A stretch of DNA of 64,000 nucleotides from Novosphingobium pentaromativorans US6-1. GTDB taxonomy: Bacteria; Pseudomonadota; Alphaproteobacteria; Sphingomonadales; Sphingomonadaceae. This document shows, piece by piece, positions 43,297 through 55,657 of this stretch. Made by a program: the position numbers and the translations under genes. The notes beneath the pieces are model-generated. The model searched no databases. It was not told the DNA's origin and was given only the letters and a program-made list of their open reading frames with translations. The DNA lies in contig NZ_CP009291.1 in assembly GCF_000767465.1 (NCBI RefSeq), positions 3,142,501-3,206,500 on the forward strand, read 5' to 3'. How positions within the stretch are numbered: position 1 is the first letter of the stretch; every line of letters begins with the position of its first letter.

Positions 43297-43818
43297 GTGT
43301 CCGTTTCACTCGATGACGCCTATGTGCAAACCTGCCTGCAGATCCTGCGGGCGCTGGCCGGGCAGCTCGAAAAGGCCGAAGACCATTGCAAGACAGCCGG
43401 CGTCTCGCCCGAGACGCTGACCGAGGCGCGGCTTGCGCCCGACATGTGGCCGTTCGCCAAGCAGGTCTTCGAGGCCGGGCACCATTCGGCGCGCGCGATC
43501 GAAGGCGTTCGCGCGGGCCTTTTCGGGCCCGAGCTCGATCCGGTGCCGAGCGACTTTCCGACTTTGCGCGAGCAGGTCGCCCAGTCGATCGCGACACTCG
43601 AGGGCGTGGCGCCGGGCGAACTCGACGCCATCGCCGATCGCGACATGCGCTTCGAGTTCAAGAGCCACCGCATGGATTTCACTGTCGCGGACTTCCTGCT
43701 CAGCTTCTCGCTGCCCAACTTCTTCTTCCATGCCACGACCGCCTATGACCTGCTGCGCAGCCAGGGCGTCGCCATCGGCAAGCGGGATTTCCTCGGACAG
43801 GCCCGCGGGAAGGCCTGA
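43297..43818 (+). CDS. DUF1993 family protein
   Basis: 173 residues from GTG 43297 with GGAGAA nine bases upstream. The family signature is clear: EARLAPDMWPFAKQVFEAGH, FPTLREQVAQSIATLE, and the C-terminal LPNFFFHATTAYDLLRSQGV then GKRDFLG. A DinB-like four-helix bundle is expected. Function unknown. No operon partner. Confidence 0.88.
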   Translation: MSVSLDDAYVQTCLQILRALAGQLEKAEDHCKTAGVSPETLTEARLAPDMWPFAKQVFEAGHHSARAIEGVRAGLFGPELDPVPSDFPTLREQVAQSIATLEGVAPGELDAIADRDMRFEFKSHRMDFTVADFLLSFSLPNFFFHATTAYDLLRSQGVAIGKRDFLGQARGKA

Positions 43819-44287
43819 GCCGGCGCCCCGTTCGCCTTGACCCGAACGGGGATCTCGCCTAAGGGCGCGCATCCTTTGCGGCTTCGGGTCGCAGGGGAAG
43901 ATTTAGAGCTGAACATTGTCGCTCGCGTGTTTTCGGTGCTTTTCCGGCGGTTTTGCCTCCGGATCGGTCCCATGACAGCTGGTCTTGCCCCGATTCGGGC
44001 AAGGGCGCTTTCGGAAACCCGGTGGCAAAGTAATCCGGCGGTTCGTGCCGGGTGGAGTGTTTTTCGGCTCACGATTGCGGCCAGGGTCCTGGTTCGTCGG
44101 CGTCGCCATCAGGCTGATGCGGTAACGGCGGTCAGAACCGGTCCTTCGTGACTTCCGATCATGCTTCGTCTTTCGAACCCGCCGGGCCTGATGACCCGGG
44201 GTGCGACGGGTCCGTCCCGTGGCTTGCGCTCTGCGCCCACGGTACGGGCCGGATCCATCGCACTCCCATTTTGAAAGAAGAGTATAG
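43819..44287. promoter_or_regulatory. Upstream region of the str operon
   Basis: 469 bases without a supported gene, directly before rpsL; it should hold the str operon promoter and 5' leader. A GAAAGAAG ribosome site stands just before the rpsL ATG. I did not identify a -35/-10 pair with confidence. Confidence 0.5.
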
Positions 44288-44659
44288 ATGCCCACGATCA
44301 ACCAGCTGGTCCGCAAGGGCCGCGAACCGCAGAAGGCCAAGTCGAAGGTCCCTGCGATGGAGCAGAACCCGCAGAAGCGTGGCGTCTGCACCCGCGTCTA
44401 CACCACGACCCCGAAGAAGCCGAACTCGGCACTTCGCAAGGTCGCCAAGGTGCGCCTGACCAACAGCCGCGAAGTCATCTCGTACATCCCGGGTGAAGGC
44501 CACAACCTGCAGGAGCACTCGGTCGTGCTCATCCGCGGCGGCCGCGTTCGCGACCTTCCCGGCGTTCGCTACCACATCCTGCGCGGCGTGCTCGACACGC
44601 AGGGCGTCAAGGACCGCAAGCAGTCGCGCTCGAAGTACGGCGCCAAGCGTCCGAAGTGA
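44288..44659 (+). CDS. rpsL: Ribosomal protein S12
   Basis: 123 residues, complete. Universal blocks [20 protein letters not shown] and [17 protein letters not shown] are present. Position 43 is Lys (streptomycin-sensitive type), but position 88 is Arg ([10 protein letters not shown]), where E. coli has Lys. First gene of the str operon. Confidence 0.98.
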   Translation: MPTINQLVRKGREPQKAKSKVPAMEQNPQKRGVCTRVYTTTPKKPNSALRKVAKVRLTNSREVISYIPGEGHNLQEHSVVLIRGGRVRDLPGVRYHILRGVLDTQGVKDRKQSRSKYGAKRPK

Positions 44660-44751
44660 TCCGGCAGCGGCGCTTCACTGCGCCGCGCGATGAAGATTGA
44701 CCGGCCGGGAAGGCGAAAGCGCCCGGTCGCAAGAACAAGGAATTCTAAACG

Positions 44752-45222
44752 ATGTCACGTCGTCGTCGTCCCGAGAAGCGGGAAATCCTGCCTGATCCGA
44801 AGTTCGGTGATCAGGTCCTGTCGAAGTTCATGAACAACCTCATGCTCGACGGCAAGAAGTCGGTCGCCGAAAGCATCGTCTACGGTGCGCTCGACACCAT
44901 GGAATCGCGCGCCAAGGCCGATCCGGTCCAGCTGTTCCACGATGCGCTGAACAACGTGAAGCCGCAGATCGAAGTGCGCAGCCGCCGCGTCGGTGGTGCG
45001 ACCTACCAGGTTCCGGTCGAGGTTCGCCCCGAGCGCGCCCAGGCCCTGGCCATCCGCTGGCTGATCTCGGCGGCGCGCAACCGTCCCGAGACCACCATGG
45101 CCGCACGCCTTTCGGGCGAGCTGATGGACGCTGCCAACAACCGCGGCAATGCCGTGAAGAAGCGCGAAGACACGCACCGCATGGCGGACGCGAACCGCGC
45201 CTTCTCGCACTACCGCTGGTAA
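44752..45222 (+). CDS. rpsG: Ribosomal protein S7
   Basis: 156 residues. Starts [20 protein letters not shown] and includes [20 protein letters not shown], ending RAFSHYRW. Binds the 3' major domain of 16S rRNA. 92 bp behind rpsL. Confidence 0.98.
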   Translation: MSRRRRPEKREILPDPKFGDQVLSKFMNNLMLDGKKSVAESIVYGALDTMESRAKADPVQLFHDALNNVKPQIEVRSRRVGGATYQVPVEVRPERAQALAIRWLISAARNRPETTMAARLSGELMDAANNRGNAVKKREDTHRMADANRAFSHYRW

Positions 45223-45342
45223 TCGGCGTCGTGACGCTCGGGACCTGAAGTCATCCGGGCGTCACACTTTCAATTCAGGGGGCGGGGGCCTATCTCGCGA
45301 TCGGCCCCACCTTCAAGAAACTCCTGCTGAAGGAACTTCACC

Positions 45343-47415
45343 ATGGCACGTAGCCATTCGCTCAATATGTACCGTAACATCGGTATCATGGCGCACATCG
45401 ACGCCGGCAAGACCACCACGACCGAGCGTATCCTCTATTACACCGGCAAGTCCTACAAGATCGGCGAAGTGCACGACGGCGCTGCGACCATGGACTGGAT
45501 GGAGCAGGAGCAGGAACGCGGCATCACCATCACCTCGGCAGCGACCACCTGCTTCTGGGGCGACTACCGCATCAACATCATCGACACCCCCGGACACGTC
45601 GACTTCACCATCGAAGTCGAGCGTTCGCTGCGCGTGCTCGACGGCGCGGTTGCGTGCTTCGACGGCGTTGCCGGCGTTGAGCCGCAGTCGGAAACCGTGT
45701 GGCGTCAGGCTGACAAGTACGGCGTTCCGCGCATGTGCTTCATCAACAAGCTCGACCGCACCGGCGCCGACTTCAAGTACTGCGTCCAGTCGATCATCGA
45801 CCGCCTCGGCGCCACCCCGGCGGTGCTCTACCTGCCGATCGGTCTCGAGTCCGATCTCAAGGGTCTCGTCGACCTGGTCCACAACCGCGCGATCATCTGG
45901 AAGGACGAATCGCTCGGCGCCGAATTCTTCTATGAAGAGATTCCGGCCGACATGGCGGACGAAGCCGAGCTGTACCGCAGCCAGCTGATCGAACTCGCCG
46001 TCGAGCAGGACGACGATGTCATGGAAGCGTACCTCGAAGGCAACGAGCCCGACGTCGACACGCTGAAGCGCCTGATCCGCAAGGGCACGCTCGGCCACGC
46101 GTTCGTTCCGGTCGTTTGCGGTTCGGCGTTCAAGAACAAGGGCGTTCAGCCGCTGCTCGACGCCGTCGTCGACTACCTGCCTTCGCCGCTCGACATCGAA
46201 GACGTCCAGGGCGTCAAGGTCGACAGCGACGAGCCCGACAGCCGTCCGCCGTCGGACGACGCGCCGTTCTCGGCGCTGGCCTTCAAGGTCATGAACGACC
46301 CGTTCGTCGGCTCGCTCACTTTCTGCCGCATCTACTCGGGCACGCTCTCGAAGGGTTCGTACCTGAACTCGGTGAAGCAGAAGAAGGAAAAGGTCGGCCG
46401 TATCCTCGAGATGCATGCCAACGAGCGCAAGGACATCGAAGAAGCCTACGCAGGCGACATCGTTGCGCTGGCCGGCATGAAGGAAACGACCACCGGCGAT
46501 ACGCTCTGCTCGGAGAAGGCGCCGATCGTTCTCGAGCGCATGGAATTCCCCGAGCCGGTCATCGAGCTGTCGGTGGAACCCAAGACCAAGGCCGACCAGG
46601 AGAAGATGGGCGTTGCGCTCAACCGTCTCTCGGCCGAGGACCCCAGCTTCCGCGTCTCGACCGATCACGAATCGGGCCAGACCATCATCAAGGGCATGGG
46701 CGAACTTCACCTCGACATCATCGTCGACCGCATGCGTCGCGAGTTCAAGGTCGAAGCCAACGTCGGTGCGCCGCAGGTGGCCTATCGCGAATACCTCGCG
46801 AAGCCGGTCGACGTGGACTACACCCACAAGAAGCAGTCGGGCGGTACCGGCCAGTTCGGTCGCGTGAAGGTCAAGGTCACGCCGGGCGAGCGCGGTTCGG
46901 GCATCACCTTCAAGGACGAAGTCAAGGGCGGTAACATTCCGAAGGAATACATCCCGGCCATCGAGAAGGGCATGCGCGAAACGGCCGAGACCGGCTCGCT
47001 CGTCGGCTTCCCGATCATCGACTTCGACATCGTGCTTTACGACGGTGCCTACCACGACGTCGACTCGTCGGCCCTGGCCTTCGAAATCGCCGGTCGTGGC
47101 TGTATGCGCGAAGTCGCCCAGAAGGCCGGCATCAAGCTGCTCGAACCGATCATGAAGGTCGAGGTCGTCACCCCCGAGGAATACCTCGGCGACGTCATCG
47201 GCGACATGAACAGCCGTCGTGGCCAGATCCAGGGCACCGACAGCCGCGGCAACGCACAGGTTGTCGAGGCCAACGTGCCGCTGGCAAACATGTTCGGCTA
47301 CGTGAACCAGCTCCGCTCGTTCACCCAGGGCCGCGCGAACTACTCCATGTTCTTCTCTCACTACGACGAGGTCCCGGCCAACGTCGCGGCCGAGGTGAAG
47401 GAGAAGCTTGCCTAA
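45343..47415 (+). CDS. fusA: Elongation factor G
   Basis: 690 residues. GTPase motifs are canonical: [55 protein letters not shown]. Domain [20 protein letters not shown] and C-terminal [20 protein letters not shown] are standard. Translocates tRNAs on the ribosome. Compare with the divergent paralogue at 33743. Confidence 0.98.
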   Translation: MARSHSLNMYRNIGIMAHIDAGKTTTTERILYYTGKSYKIGEVHDGAATMDWMEQEQERGITITSAATTCFWGDYRINIIDTPGHVDFTIEVERSLRVLDGAVACFDGVAGVEPQSETVWRQADKYGVPRMCFINKLDRTGADFKYCVQSIIDRLGATPAVLYLPIGLESDLKGLVDLVHNRAIIWKDESLGAEFFYEEIPADMADEAELYRSQLIELAVEQDDDVMEAYLEGNEPDVDTLKRLIRKGTLGHAFVPVVCGSAFKNKGVQPLLDAVVDYLPSPLDIEDVQGVKVDSDEPDSRPPSDDAPFSALAFKVMNDPFVGSLTFCRIYSGTLSKGSYLNSVKQKKEKVGRILEMHANERKDIEEAYAGDIVALAGMKETTTGDTLCSEKAPIVLERMEFPEPVIELSVEPKTKADQEKMGVALNRLSAEDPSFRVSTDHESGQTIIKGMGELHLDIIVDRMRREFKVEANVGAPQVAYREYLAKPVDVDYTHKKQSGGTGQFGRVKVKVTPGERGSGITFKDEVKGGNIPKEYIPAIEKGMRETAETGSLVGFPIIDFDIVLYDGAYHDVDSSALAFEIAGRGCMREVAQKAGIKLLEPIMKVEVVTPEEYLGDVIGDMNSRRGQIQGTDSRGNAQVVEANVPLANMFGYVNQLRSFTQGRANYSMFFSHYDEVPANVAAEVKEKLA

Positions 47416-47508
47416 GGGCAGGAATGGTTCTAGGGGCGGCGCCTGATTCAGCGGGCGTCGCCTATCTATCCCGCAGATTCAATTTCAAACGAGAAGAAGG
47501 TTTGTAAG

Positions 47509-48699
<1,191 letters not shown>

Positions 48700-48730
48700 T
48701 CTTCGCGATCCTCGGGCGACCGAGACAAAG

Positions 48731-48761
48731 GCCCGGCTTCCGCAAGGAGGCCGGGCTTTTT
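48731..48761 (+). terminator. Rho-independent terminator after tuf
   Basis: CCCGGCTTCC pairs with GGAGGCCGGG (one G-U) around a GCAA tetraloop, followed by five Ts. Ends the str operon and separates it from the HNH gene and rpsJ. Confidence 0.9.
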
Positions 48762-48829
48762 GCTGTGCAGGGCATTTGCAGCCGACACCGGGGCTGGCGT
48801 CCGGCTCGCTCCGCGCTTAGGGCGTCTGC

Positions 48830-49180
48830 ATGGCACGCAAGTATTCAAAGCACGGTCCCAGAGAGGACGTCTTCACGGACGACGACGATGCACCCGAGGC
48901 CCCGCCGCCGCCCGATTGCTGGCTTTGCTCCAGGCCCTGCGGCGAGACGGTGATCTGGCATCACCCGGTGCCGAAGAGCCGGGGAGGGCGCGACACGGTG
49001 CCGATGCACCCGATCTGCCAGAACATGCTGATCACCACTTTCACCAATTCCGAGCTTCAGCGCTACGGTCTCGATGTCGATCTCCTGAAGATCGACCCGC
49101 GTATCGAGAAGTTCCTCGGCTGGGTTGCGAACAAGGATCCCGACTTCAACGCCGCGCTCGGCAAGAAGAAACAGCGCTGA
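48830..49180 (+). CDS. HNH-like zinc-finger protein
   Basis: 116 residues. CWLCSRPCGETVIWHHPVPKS then RGGRDTVPMHPICQ is an HNH/zinc-ribbon core (CxxC, paired His, later His and Cys). An acidic run DVFTDDDDAPEAPPPP precedes it and a basic tail GKKKQR ends it. The HNH core suggests a nuclease fold; no partner or restriction gene is nearby, so the role is unknown. It sits between the tuf terminator and rpsJ, with its own promoter presumably. Confidence 0.8.
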   Translation: MARKYSKHGPREDVFTDDDDAPEAPPPPDCWLCSRPCGETVIWHHPVPKSRGGRDTVPMHPICQNMLITTFTNSELQRYGLDVDLLKIDPRIEKFLGWVANKDPDFNAALGKKKQR

Positions 49181-49382
49181 TAGGTCCGTGCGTTGCCGCG
49201 TACTTTTTGCCTAGCCGAATGTTTCGCGAATCAGGCTGGGTGCATCATTTCGTTGCGGCCGCGGAAATCGGCGAAAATAAGGGGCGCAAAGGGCTTGCAC
49301 GAATCCGGGATGCGGTGTAGGGGCGCGGCTCGAATTTGTTCGGGGCTACGGTCCCTAGGCTCTTTCTCATCGGTAGTAGGTA

Positions 49383-49694
49383 ATGGAAGCTCAGAACATC
49401 CGCATTCGCCTGAAGGCGTTTGACCACCGCGTACTCGACCAGGCCACTGGCGAGATCGCCGACACCGCCCGCCGTACCGGCGCGCTCATTCGGGGCCCCA
49501 TTCCGCTTCCGACGAAGATCGAAAAGTTCACCGTGAACCGTGGTCCTCACATCGACAAGAAGTCGCGTGAGCAGTTCGAGGTTCGCACCTACAAGCGTCT
49601 GCTCGACATCGTGCAGCCGAACGCCGCCACCGTCGACGCGCTGATGAAGCTCGACCTGGCCGCAGGCGTGAACGTTGAGATCAAGCTGGCCTAA
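49383..49694 (+). CDS. rpsJ: Ribosomal protein S10
   Basis: 103 residues: [51 protein letters not shown]. First gene of the S10 operon, also a transcription antitermination factor (NusE). A long gap separates it from rplC. Confidence 0.98.
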   Translation: MEAQNIRIRLKAFDHRVLDQATGEIADTARRTGALIRGPIPLPTKIEKFTVNRGPHIDKKSREQFEVRTYKRLLDIVQPNAATVDALMKLDLAAGVNVEIKLA

Positions 49695-50048
49695 GCCGGC
49701 TTCAGGGGCTGCCTTTGGCGGCCCCATGGTCCTTTCCGGGCGGACCTTAAACAGCCGGAACGACATTCGGATCCTCGGATCCAACTGACCTTGTCGGCCC
49801 TCGAGGCCGGCTTTGCGGGGAGAAACCCGCAGAGACAGAGCCCCCAAGGGAAACCGGCGGGGACACAAGGGATACCTCCGGTGCTGCCTTCGGGCCAGTG
49901 CCGGGAATGCGTCCCCCGTCTCGCTTCCGGCAGGTGCCAAGGGCACCGGCAAGGGAGCACCCAGCCCGGACGGGGCATGCATCACAATTTGGGCTGGACA
50001 CGCCTGTGCGGGATGGGCTCGCGCAGGCCTCTGTAAGGAGTAAAGGTC
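49695..50048 (+). promoter_or_regulatory. Structured 354-nt spacer between rpsJ and rplC
   Basis: No ORF support. Several hairpins by eye: TGCGGG-N6-CCCGCA (49814-49831), a UUCG-capped imperfect stem (about 49877-49904) and GGTGCC-AAG-GGCACC (49933-49947). AAGGAG stands directly before rplC. It may be an r-protein-binding leader, an internal promoter region or a small RNA. Confidence 0.5.
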
Positions 50049-50807
50049 ATGCGTACAGGCGTGATCGCCAAGAAGGTCGGGATGACCCGACTGTTCCAGG
50101 AGGACGGACGGCACGTGCCGGTTACCGTTCTGGCGCTGGAAGATTGCCAGGTGGTTTCGGTTCGCACTGCCGATCGTGACGGATACGTCGCGGTTCAGCT
50201 CGGTGCCGGCGAAGCCAAGCAGAAGAACGTTGCCAAGCCGCAGCGCGAGCACTTCGCCAAGGCTGAAGTTCCGCTCAAGATGCGCGTCGCCGAGTTCCGC
50301 GTCGCCGACGACGCGCTGCTTGACGTCGGCTCGACCATCGCTGCCTCGCACTTCGTGCCCGGCCAGCTCGTCGACGTTGCCGGTCACACCCAGGGCAAGG
50401 GCTTTGCGGGCGCCATGAAGCGTTGGGGCTTCGGCGGCCTTCGCGCCACCCACGGTGTTTCGCTCTCGCACCGTTCGCACGGTTCGACGGGTAACCGCCA
50501 GGATCCGGGCAAGGTCTTCAAGAACAAGAAGATGGCCGGCCATATGGGCGACCGTCAGCGCACCCAGCAGAACCTCGAGATCGTCCGCGTGGACGATGAG
50601 CGCGGCCTGATCTTCGTCAAGGGCTCGGTCCCGGGCGCGAAGAACAGCTGGCTGACCGTTTCGGACGCCGTCAAGGTCGACCGTCACGCCGAGGCTCCGT
50701 ACCCCGCCGGCCTGAAGCAGGCCGCAAACAGCAATGACACGGCCGCTGCCGACACGCCTGCGGAAGACACCGCGGCGCCGGAAGCGACCGAAGGCCAGGA
50801 GGGCTAA
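50049..50807 (+). CDS. rplC: Ribosomal protein L3
   Basis: 252 residues. [75 protein letters not shown]. About 25 extra C-terminal residues, acidic and Ala/Thr-rich ([20 protein letters not shown]), not found in E. coli L3. Confidence 0.97.
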   Translation: MRTGVIAKKVGMTRLFQEDGRHVPVTVLALEDCQVVSVRTADRDGYVAVQLGAGEAKQKNVAKPQREHFAKAEVPLKMRVAEFRVADDALLDVGSTIAASHFVPGQLVDVAGHTQGKGFAGAMKRWGFGGLRATHGVSLSHRSHGSTGNRQDPGKVFKNKKMAGHMGDRQRTQQNLEIVRVDDERGLIFVKGSVPGAKNSWLTVSDAVKVDRHAEAPYPAGLKQAANSNDTAAADTPAEDTAAPEATEGQEG

Positions 50808-50810
50808 GTC

Positions 50811-51434
50811 GTGAAGGTCAAGGTCCTCAACCTCGATGGCAGCGCCGGCAAGGGCGACATCGAACTGTCGGATGACGTGTTCGGTCTCGAGCCGCGCGCA
50901 GACATCCTGCACCGCGTCGTCACCTGGCAGCTCGAAAACCGTCGCGGCATCGCCCGCGCCACCCGCGAGCGCTCGGACGTTGCACGCACCGGCAAGAAGT
51001 GGGGTCGCCAGAAGGGCGGCGGCACGGCTCGTCACGGTGACCGTGCGGCTCCGGTCTTTATCGGCGGTGGTAAGGCTCACGGTGCACGTCGCCGCGAGTT
51101 CAACATCTCGCTGAACAAGAAGATCCGCGCTCTCGGCCTCAAGATGGCTCTGTCCTCGAAGGCCCAGAACGGTCTCGTCATCGTCGACACCCTCGACGGT
51201 GAAGCCAAGACCAAGGCGCTCGCCGGTCAGCTCGCCAAGGCTGGCTTCGGCAAGAAGGTGCTCGTGATCGACGGCGAAGCGGTGAACGACAATTTCGCTC
51301 GTGCAGCCCGCAACATCGTCGGCGTCAACGTGCTCCCGGCTGTCGGCGCCAACGTCTATGACATCCTGAAGCATGATACGCTGGTGCTGACGCGCGCCGC
51401 GGTCGAGAAGCTGGAGGCGCGTTTCAATGGCTAA
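50811..51434 (+). CDS. rplD: Ribosomal protein L4
   Basis: 207 residues from GTG 50811. [20 protein letters not shown] is the extended loop that enters the exit tunnel; [20 protein letters not shown] follows. Overlaps rplW by eight bases. Confidence 0.97.
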   Translation: MKVKVLNLDGSAGKGDIELSDDVFGLEPRADILHRVVTWQLENRRGIARATRERSDVARTGKKWGRQKGGGTARHGDRAAPVFIGGGKAHGARRREFNISLNKKIRALGLKMALSSKAQNGLVIVDTLDGEAKTKALAGQLAKAGFGKKVLVIDGEAVNDNFARAARNIVGVNVLPAVGANVYDILKHDTLVLTRAAVEKLEARFNG

Positions 51435-51738
51435 GAGCAACGTGGACATCCGTCACTACGACGTGATCCTCGCTCCCCACATCACCGAGAAGTCGACCCT
51501 CCTTTCGGAGAACAACGCGGTCGTCTTCAAGGTTGCCGGCGGCGCGAGCAAGCCCGAGATCAAGGCTGCTGTCGAAGCTCTGTTCGACGTCAAGGTTACT
51601 GGCGTGAACACCCTGGTCACCAAGGGCAAGACCAAGCGCTGGCGCGGTAAGGCTTACCGCCGCAGCGACGTGAAGAAGGCGATCGTCACGCTGGCCGAAG
51701 GTCAGTCGATTGACGTGACCGAAGGCGTACGGGGCTGA
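51427..51738 (+). CDS. rplW: Ribosomal protein L23
   Basis: 103 residues. [59 protein letters not shown]. Tunnel-exit protein that docks chaperones and SRP. Confidence 0.97.
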   Translation: MAKSNVDIRHYDVILAPHITEKSTLLSENNAVVFKVAGGASKPEIKAAVEALFDVKVTGVNTLVTKGKTKRWRGKAYRRSDVKKAIVTLAEGQSIDVTEGVRG

Positions 51739-51742
51739 TTCG

Positions 51743-52579
51743 ATGGCACTGAAGAACTACAACCCGACCAGCCCCGCCCGTCGCGGCCTGGTCCTCGTCG
51801 ACAAGTCGGCGCTGTGGAAGGGCAAGCCGGTCAAGGCGCTTACCGAAGGTAAGAACAAGACCGGTGGCCGCAACAACAAGGGCCATGTCACTTCGCGCGG
51901 CATCGCCGGTGGTCACAAGCAGAAGTACCGCTTCATCGACTTCAAGCGTCGCAAGTGGGACATGGAAGCGACCGTGGAGCGGATCGAATACGATCCCAAC
52001 CGCACCGCTTTCATCGCACTCGTGAAGTACACGGACGGTGAACTGGCCTACATCCTCGCGCCGCAGCGTCTGGCCATCGGCGACGTCGTCGTCGCCGGCG
52101 AGAAGACCGACGTGAAGCCGGGCAATGCGATGCTTCTGTCGCAGATGCCGGTCGGCACGATCTGCCACAACGTCGAGATGAAGCCGGGCAAGGGCGGCCA
52201 GATCGCCCGTTCGGCAGGCACTTACGTCCAGGTCGTCGGTCGTGACCGCGGCATGGTCATCGTGCGCCTCAACTCGGGCGAGCAGCGCTACCTGCGCGGC
52301 GATTGCATGGGCACGGTTGGCGCGGTCTCGAACCCCGACAACCAGAACCAGACCCTCGCCAAGGCTGGCCGCAAGCGTTGGATGGGCCGTCGCCCGCTGA
52401 CCCGCGGCGTCGCCAAGAACCCGGTCGACCACCCGCACGGCGGTGGTGAAGGCCGCACCTCGGGCGGCCGTCACCCGGTCACTCCGTGGGGCAAGCCGAC
52501 CAAGGGTGCCCGCACTCGCAACAACAAGCAGACGGACAAGATGATCATCCGTTCGCGCCACGCCAAGAAGAAGAGGTAA
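51743..52579 (+). CDS. rplB: Ribosomal protein L2
   Basis: 278 residues. [58 protein letters not shown] (conserved peptidyl-transferase-centre loop), [13 protein letters not shown]. Complete. Confidence 0.98.
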   Translation: MALKNYNPTSPARRGLVLVDKSALWKGKPVKALTEGKNKTGGRNNKGHVTSRGIAGGHKQKYRFIDFKRRKWDMEATVERIEYDPNRTAFIALVKYTDGELAYILAPQRLAIGDVVVAGEKTDVKPGNAMLLSQMPVGTICHNVEMKPGKGGQIARSAGTYVQVVGRDRGMVIVRLNSGEQRYLRGDCMGTVGAVSNPDNQNQTLAKAGRKRWMGRRPLTRGVAKNPVDHPHGGGEGRTSGGRHPVTPWGKPTKGARTRNNKQTDKMIIRSRHAKKKR

Positions 52580-52585
52580 GACACG

Positions 52586-52864
52586 ATGGCACGTTCCGTC
52601 TGGAAAGGCCCCTTCGTCGACCTGTACCTTCTCAAGAAGGCCGAGGTCGCGCAGGATGCAGGAGCCAAGGCCGGCCCGATCAAGACCTGGTCGCGTCGTT
52701 CCACTATCCTTCCGCAGTTCGTTGGTTTGACCTTCCAGGTCTACAACGGTCACAAGTTCATCCCGGTCTCGGTCAACGAGGACATGGTCGGCCACAAGCT
52801 CGGTGAATTTGCGCCCACGCGCACGTTCCCCGGTCACGCCGCCGACAAGAAGGGCAAGCGCTAA
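52586..52864 (+). CDS. rpsS: Ribosomal protein S19
   Basis: 92 residues. [59 protein letters not shown]. Shares TAATG with rplV. Confidence 0.97.
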   Translation: MARSVWKGPFVDLYLLKKAEVAQDAGAKAGPIKTWSRRSTILPQFVGLTFQVYNGHKFIPVSVNEDMVGHKLGEFAPTRTFPGHAADKKGKR

Positions 52865-53241
52865 TGAGCAAGCAGGCAGCACCCCGCCGCGTTGGCGAGA
52901 AGGAAGCTCTTGCGGTCGGCACCACCATTCGTGGTTCCGCCCAGAAGCTCAACCTCGTCGCCGGCCTGATCCGCGGCAAGAAGGCCGAGGAAGCCATGAA
53001 CATCCTCGCTTTCTCGAAGAAGGCGATGGCCGTGGATGCACGCAAGGTTCTCGCTTCGGCGATCGCCAATGCGGAAAACAACCACAACCTCGACGTCGAC
53101 GCTCTCGTCGTTGCCGAGGCGTCGGTCGGCAAGTCGATCACCATGAAGCGTTTCCACGCTCGTGGTCGCGGCAAGTCCACCCGGATCCTCAAGCCGTTCT
53201 CGCGCCTCAGGATCGTCGTTCGCGAAGTCGAGGAGGCCTGA
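52864..53241 (+). CDS. rplV: Ribosomal protein L22
   Basis: 125 residues. [58 protein letters not shown]. The beta-hairpin loop that lines the tunnel is present. Confidence 0.97.
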   Translation: MSKQAAPRRVGEKEALAVGTTIRGSAQKLNLVAGLIRGKKAEEAMNILAFSKKAMAVDARKVLASAIANAENNHNLDVDALVVAEASVGKSITMKRFHARGRGKSTRILKPFSRLRIVVREVEEA

Positions 53242-53244
53242 TCC

Positions 53245-53940
53245 ATGGGTCACAAGAGCAATCCGATCGGTCTGCGTCTGCAGATCAACCGTACCTGGGA
53301 CAGCCGCTGGTTCGCGGAAGGCCGGGACTACGGCAAGCTGCTTGAGGAAGACCTCAAGATCCGCAAGTTCATCATCGAGAGTGTGCCGCAGGCAGCGATC
53401 TCGAAGGTGGTGATCGAGCGTCCCGCCAAGCTGTGCCGCGTGTCGATCTATGCCGCCCGTCCGGGTGTCATCATCGGCAAGAAGGGCGCCGACATCGAGA
53501 AGCTTCGCAAGAAGCTCGCTGCGATGACCGAAAGCGAAGTGAAGCTGAACATCGTCGAAATCCGCAAGCCGGAAATCGACGCCAAGCTCGTCGCCCAGGG
53601 CATTGCCGACCAGCTCGTGCGTCGCGTCGCTTTCCGCCGCGCCATGAAGCGTGCGATGCAGTCCGCGATGCGTCTGGGCGCCGAAGGCGTCAAGATCATG
53701 TGCGGTGGCCGTCTCGGCGGCGCTGAAATCGCCCGTGTCGAGCAGTATCGCGAAGGCCGCGTTCCGCTCCACACGCTGCGTGCGAACATCGACTATGCCG
53801 AAGCCGAGGCGCTGACCGCCTATGGCATCATCGGCATCAAGGTGTGGGTCTTCAAGGGCGAGATTCTCGGCCACGACCCGACGGCGCAGGATCGTTTGAT
53901 GATGGAGGCCCAGACCTCCGGCGTCCGTCCGGCGCGCTGA
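53245..53940 (+). CDS. rpsC: Ribosomal protein S3
   Basis: 231 residues. [40 protein letters not shown] (KH domain), [35 protein letters not shown]. Complete. Confidence 0.98.
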   Translation: MGHKSNPIGLRLQINRTWDSRWFAEGRDYGKLLEEDLKIRKFIIESVPQAAISKVVIERPAKLCRVSIYAARPGVIIGKKGADIEKLRKKLAAMTESEVKLNIVEIRKPEIDAKLVAQGIADQLVRRVAFRRAMKRAMQSAMRLGAEGVKIMCGGRLGGAEIARVEQYREGRVPLHTLRANIDYAEAEALTAYGIIGIKVWVFKGEILGHDPTAQDRLMMEAQTSGVRPAR

Positions 53941-53961
53941 GGCTTGAGGTAGAGAAGCACC

Positions 53962-54399
53962 ATGCTGCAACCGAAGAAAACCAAGTTCCGCAAGGCGTTC
54001 AAGGGTAAGATCCATGGCAATGCCAAGGGTGGTACCGACCTGAACTTCGGCTCGTACGGCCTCAAGGCCCTCGAGCCCGAGCGGATCACCGCCCGCCAGA
54101 TCGAAGCGGCTCGCCGCGCGATCACGCGTCACATCAAGCGCCAGGGCCGTCTCTGGATCCGCGTCTTCCCGGACGTGCCGGTTTCGAAGAAGCCTGCCGA
54201 AGTCCGTCAGGGTAAGGGCAAGGGTTCGGTCGAATACTGGGCAGCCCGCGTCAAGCCGGGTCGCATCCTGTTCGAACTGGACGGCGTTGCCGGCCCGCTC
54301 GCCGCGGAGGCGTTCAGCCGCGCCGCGATGAAGCTGCCGATCAAGACCAAGGTCGTTGCCCGTCTCGGCGACACCTCGCACTTGGGTGGAGACAAGTAA
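53962..54399 (+). CDS. rplP: Ribosomal protein L16
   Basis: 145 residues. [60 protein letters not shown]. Shares TAATG with rpmC. Confidence 0.97.
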   Translation: MLQPKKTKFRKAFKGKIHGNAKGGTDLNFGSYGLKALEPERITARQIEAARRAITRHIKRQGRLWIRVFPDVPVSKKPAEVRQGKGKGSVEYWAARVKPGRILFELDGVAGPLAAEAFSRAAMKLPIKTKVVARLGDTSHLGGDK

Positions 54400-54599
54400 T
54401 GGCGAACCGCACTGAAGACTTGCGCGCCAAGACCGACGACCAGCTGACCGCTGAACTCGTCGACCTCAAGCGCGAACAGTTCAACCTGCGTTTCCAGGCC
54501 GCCACGAGCCAGCTCGAGCGCCCGGCACGCATCAAGGAAGTCCGTCGCGACATCGCCCGCATCAAGACGCTCCAGGCTGAGCGTGCGGCGAAGGCGTAA
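54399..54599 (+). CDS. rpmC: Ribosomal protein L29
   Basis: 66 residues. [20 protein letters not shown] then [20 protein letters not shown]. Normal length. Confidence 0.96.
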   Translation: MANRTEDLRAKTDDQLTAELVDLKREQFNLRFQAATSQLERPARIKEVRRDIARIKTLQAERAAKA

Positions 54600-54611
54600 G
54601 GAGGAAACACG

Positions 54612-54899
54612 ATGCCAAAGCGTATTCTGATCGGTACCGTCGTTTCCGACAAGACCGACAAGACCGTTACCGTGCTCGTCGAGCGTAAGGTGAAGCACCC
54701 GTTGTACGGGAAGATCATCCGCCGTTCGAAGAAGTACCATGCCCACGACGAGGACAACGCCTACCGTACCGGTGAGCGCGTCCGCATCGAGGAAACCAAG
54801 CCGATCTCCAAGACCAAGTCCTGGAAGGTGCTGGATCGCCTCGCTGCAAGCAAGGGCACTGCTGTCGAGGCCAACCTCGACGTCGAAGCAGCGAACTAA
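54612..54899 (+). CDS. rpsQ: Ribosomal protein S17
   Basis: 95 residues. [53 protein letters not shown] ~15-residue C-terminal extension after the conserved core. A 72-bp gap with a hairpin-like stretch follows before rplN. Confidence 0.96.
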   Translation: MPKRILIGTVVSDKTDKTVTVLVERKVKHPLYGKIIRRSKKYHAHDEDNAYRTGERVRIEETKPISKTKSWKVLDRLAASKGTAVEANLDVEAAN

Positions 54900-54971
54900 G
54901 ACGTTTTTTTGGAACTGCTGGGCTGGTTTCGGCCAAAGTCCCAGTAAGCCAGTTGAGAAGGAACCGGATCG

Positions 54972-55340
54972 ATGATCCAGATGCAATCCAATCTCGACGT
55001 CGCGGACAACAGCGGCGCAAAGCGCGTCCAGTGCATCAAGGTACTGGGCGGGTCAAAGCGTCGCTTCGCCGGCGTCGGCGACATCATCGTGGTGTCGGTG
55101 AAGGAGGCGCAGCCCCGCGCTCGCGTCAAGAAGGGCGACGTTCACCGTGCGGTGATCGTTCGCACCAAGAAGGACGTGCGCCGCGCTGACGGCAGCGTTA
55201 TCCGCTTCGACAGCAACGCCGCTGTCCTCGTCAACAAGAACGAGGAGCCGATCGGCACCCGTATCTTCGGCCCCGTCGTGCGTGAACTGCGCGGACGTGG
55301 CTTCATGAAGATCATCTCGCTCGCTCCGGAGGTGCTGTAA
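54972..55340 (+). CDS. rplN: Ribosomal protein L14
   Basis: 122 residues. [60 protein letters not shown]. Shares TAATG with rplX. Start of the spc block. Confidence 0.98.
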   Translation: MIQMQSNLDVADNSGAKRVQCIKVLGGSKRRFAGVGDIIVVSVKEAQPRARVKKGDVHRAVIVRTKKDVRRADGSVIRFDSNAAVLVNKNEEPIGTRIFGPVVRELRGRGFMKIISLAPEVL

Positions 55341-55657
55341 TGGCTGCCGCGAAGATCAAGAAGGGTGACAGCGTCGTCGTCCTGTCCGGCAAGGACAAGG
55401 GCCGCACCGGTACCGTGCTTCAGGTTCTCCCGAAGGACGGCAAGGTCGTGGTCGAAGGCGTCAACGTCGCCACCAAGCACCGTAAGCCGACGCAGATGAA
55501 CCCGCAGGGTGGCATCGAGCGCACGCCGGCTCCGATGGCGATCAGCAAGGTCGCGGTTGCCGACAAGGACGGCAAGCCGACCCGCGTTCGCTTCGAAACC
55601 AAGGACGGCAAGAAGGTCCGTGTGGCCGTGAAGTCCGGGGAGACCATCGATGGCTGA
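55340..55657 (+). CDS. rplX: Ribosomal protein L24
   Basis: 105 residues. [20 protein letters not shown] (KOW motif), [20 protein letters not shown]. Overlaps rplE by eight bases. Confidence 0.97.
   Translation: MAAAKIKKGDSVVVLSGKDKGRTGTVLQVLPKDGKVVVEGVNVATKHRKPTQMNPQGGIERTPAPMAISKVAVADKDGKPTRVRFETKDGKKVRVAVKSGETIDG

Noticed and set aside
45313..47361. 682-codon open frame opposite fusA
   Set aside because: Antisense shadow of a highly biased gene; no ribosome site, low-complexity Asp/Val/Leu composition, and fusA is certain.
49245..51449. 734-codon minus-strand frame across rpsJ-rplD
   Set aside because: Antisense to four certain ribosomal genes; length results from GC-rich codon bias.
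52861..54381. 506-codon minus-strand frame over rplV-rplP
   Set aside because: Antisense to well-defined ribosomal protein genes.
54900..54971. Terminator between rpsQ and rplN (T run near 54902)
   Set aside because: The T run lacks a preceding GC-rich stem, and the following stem lacks a T run; termination inside the operon is not supported.
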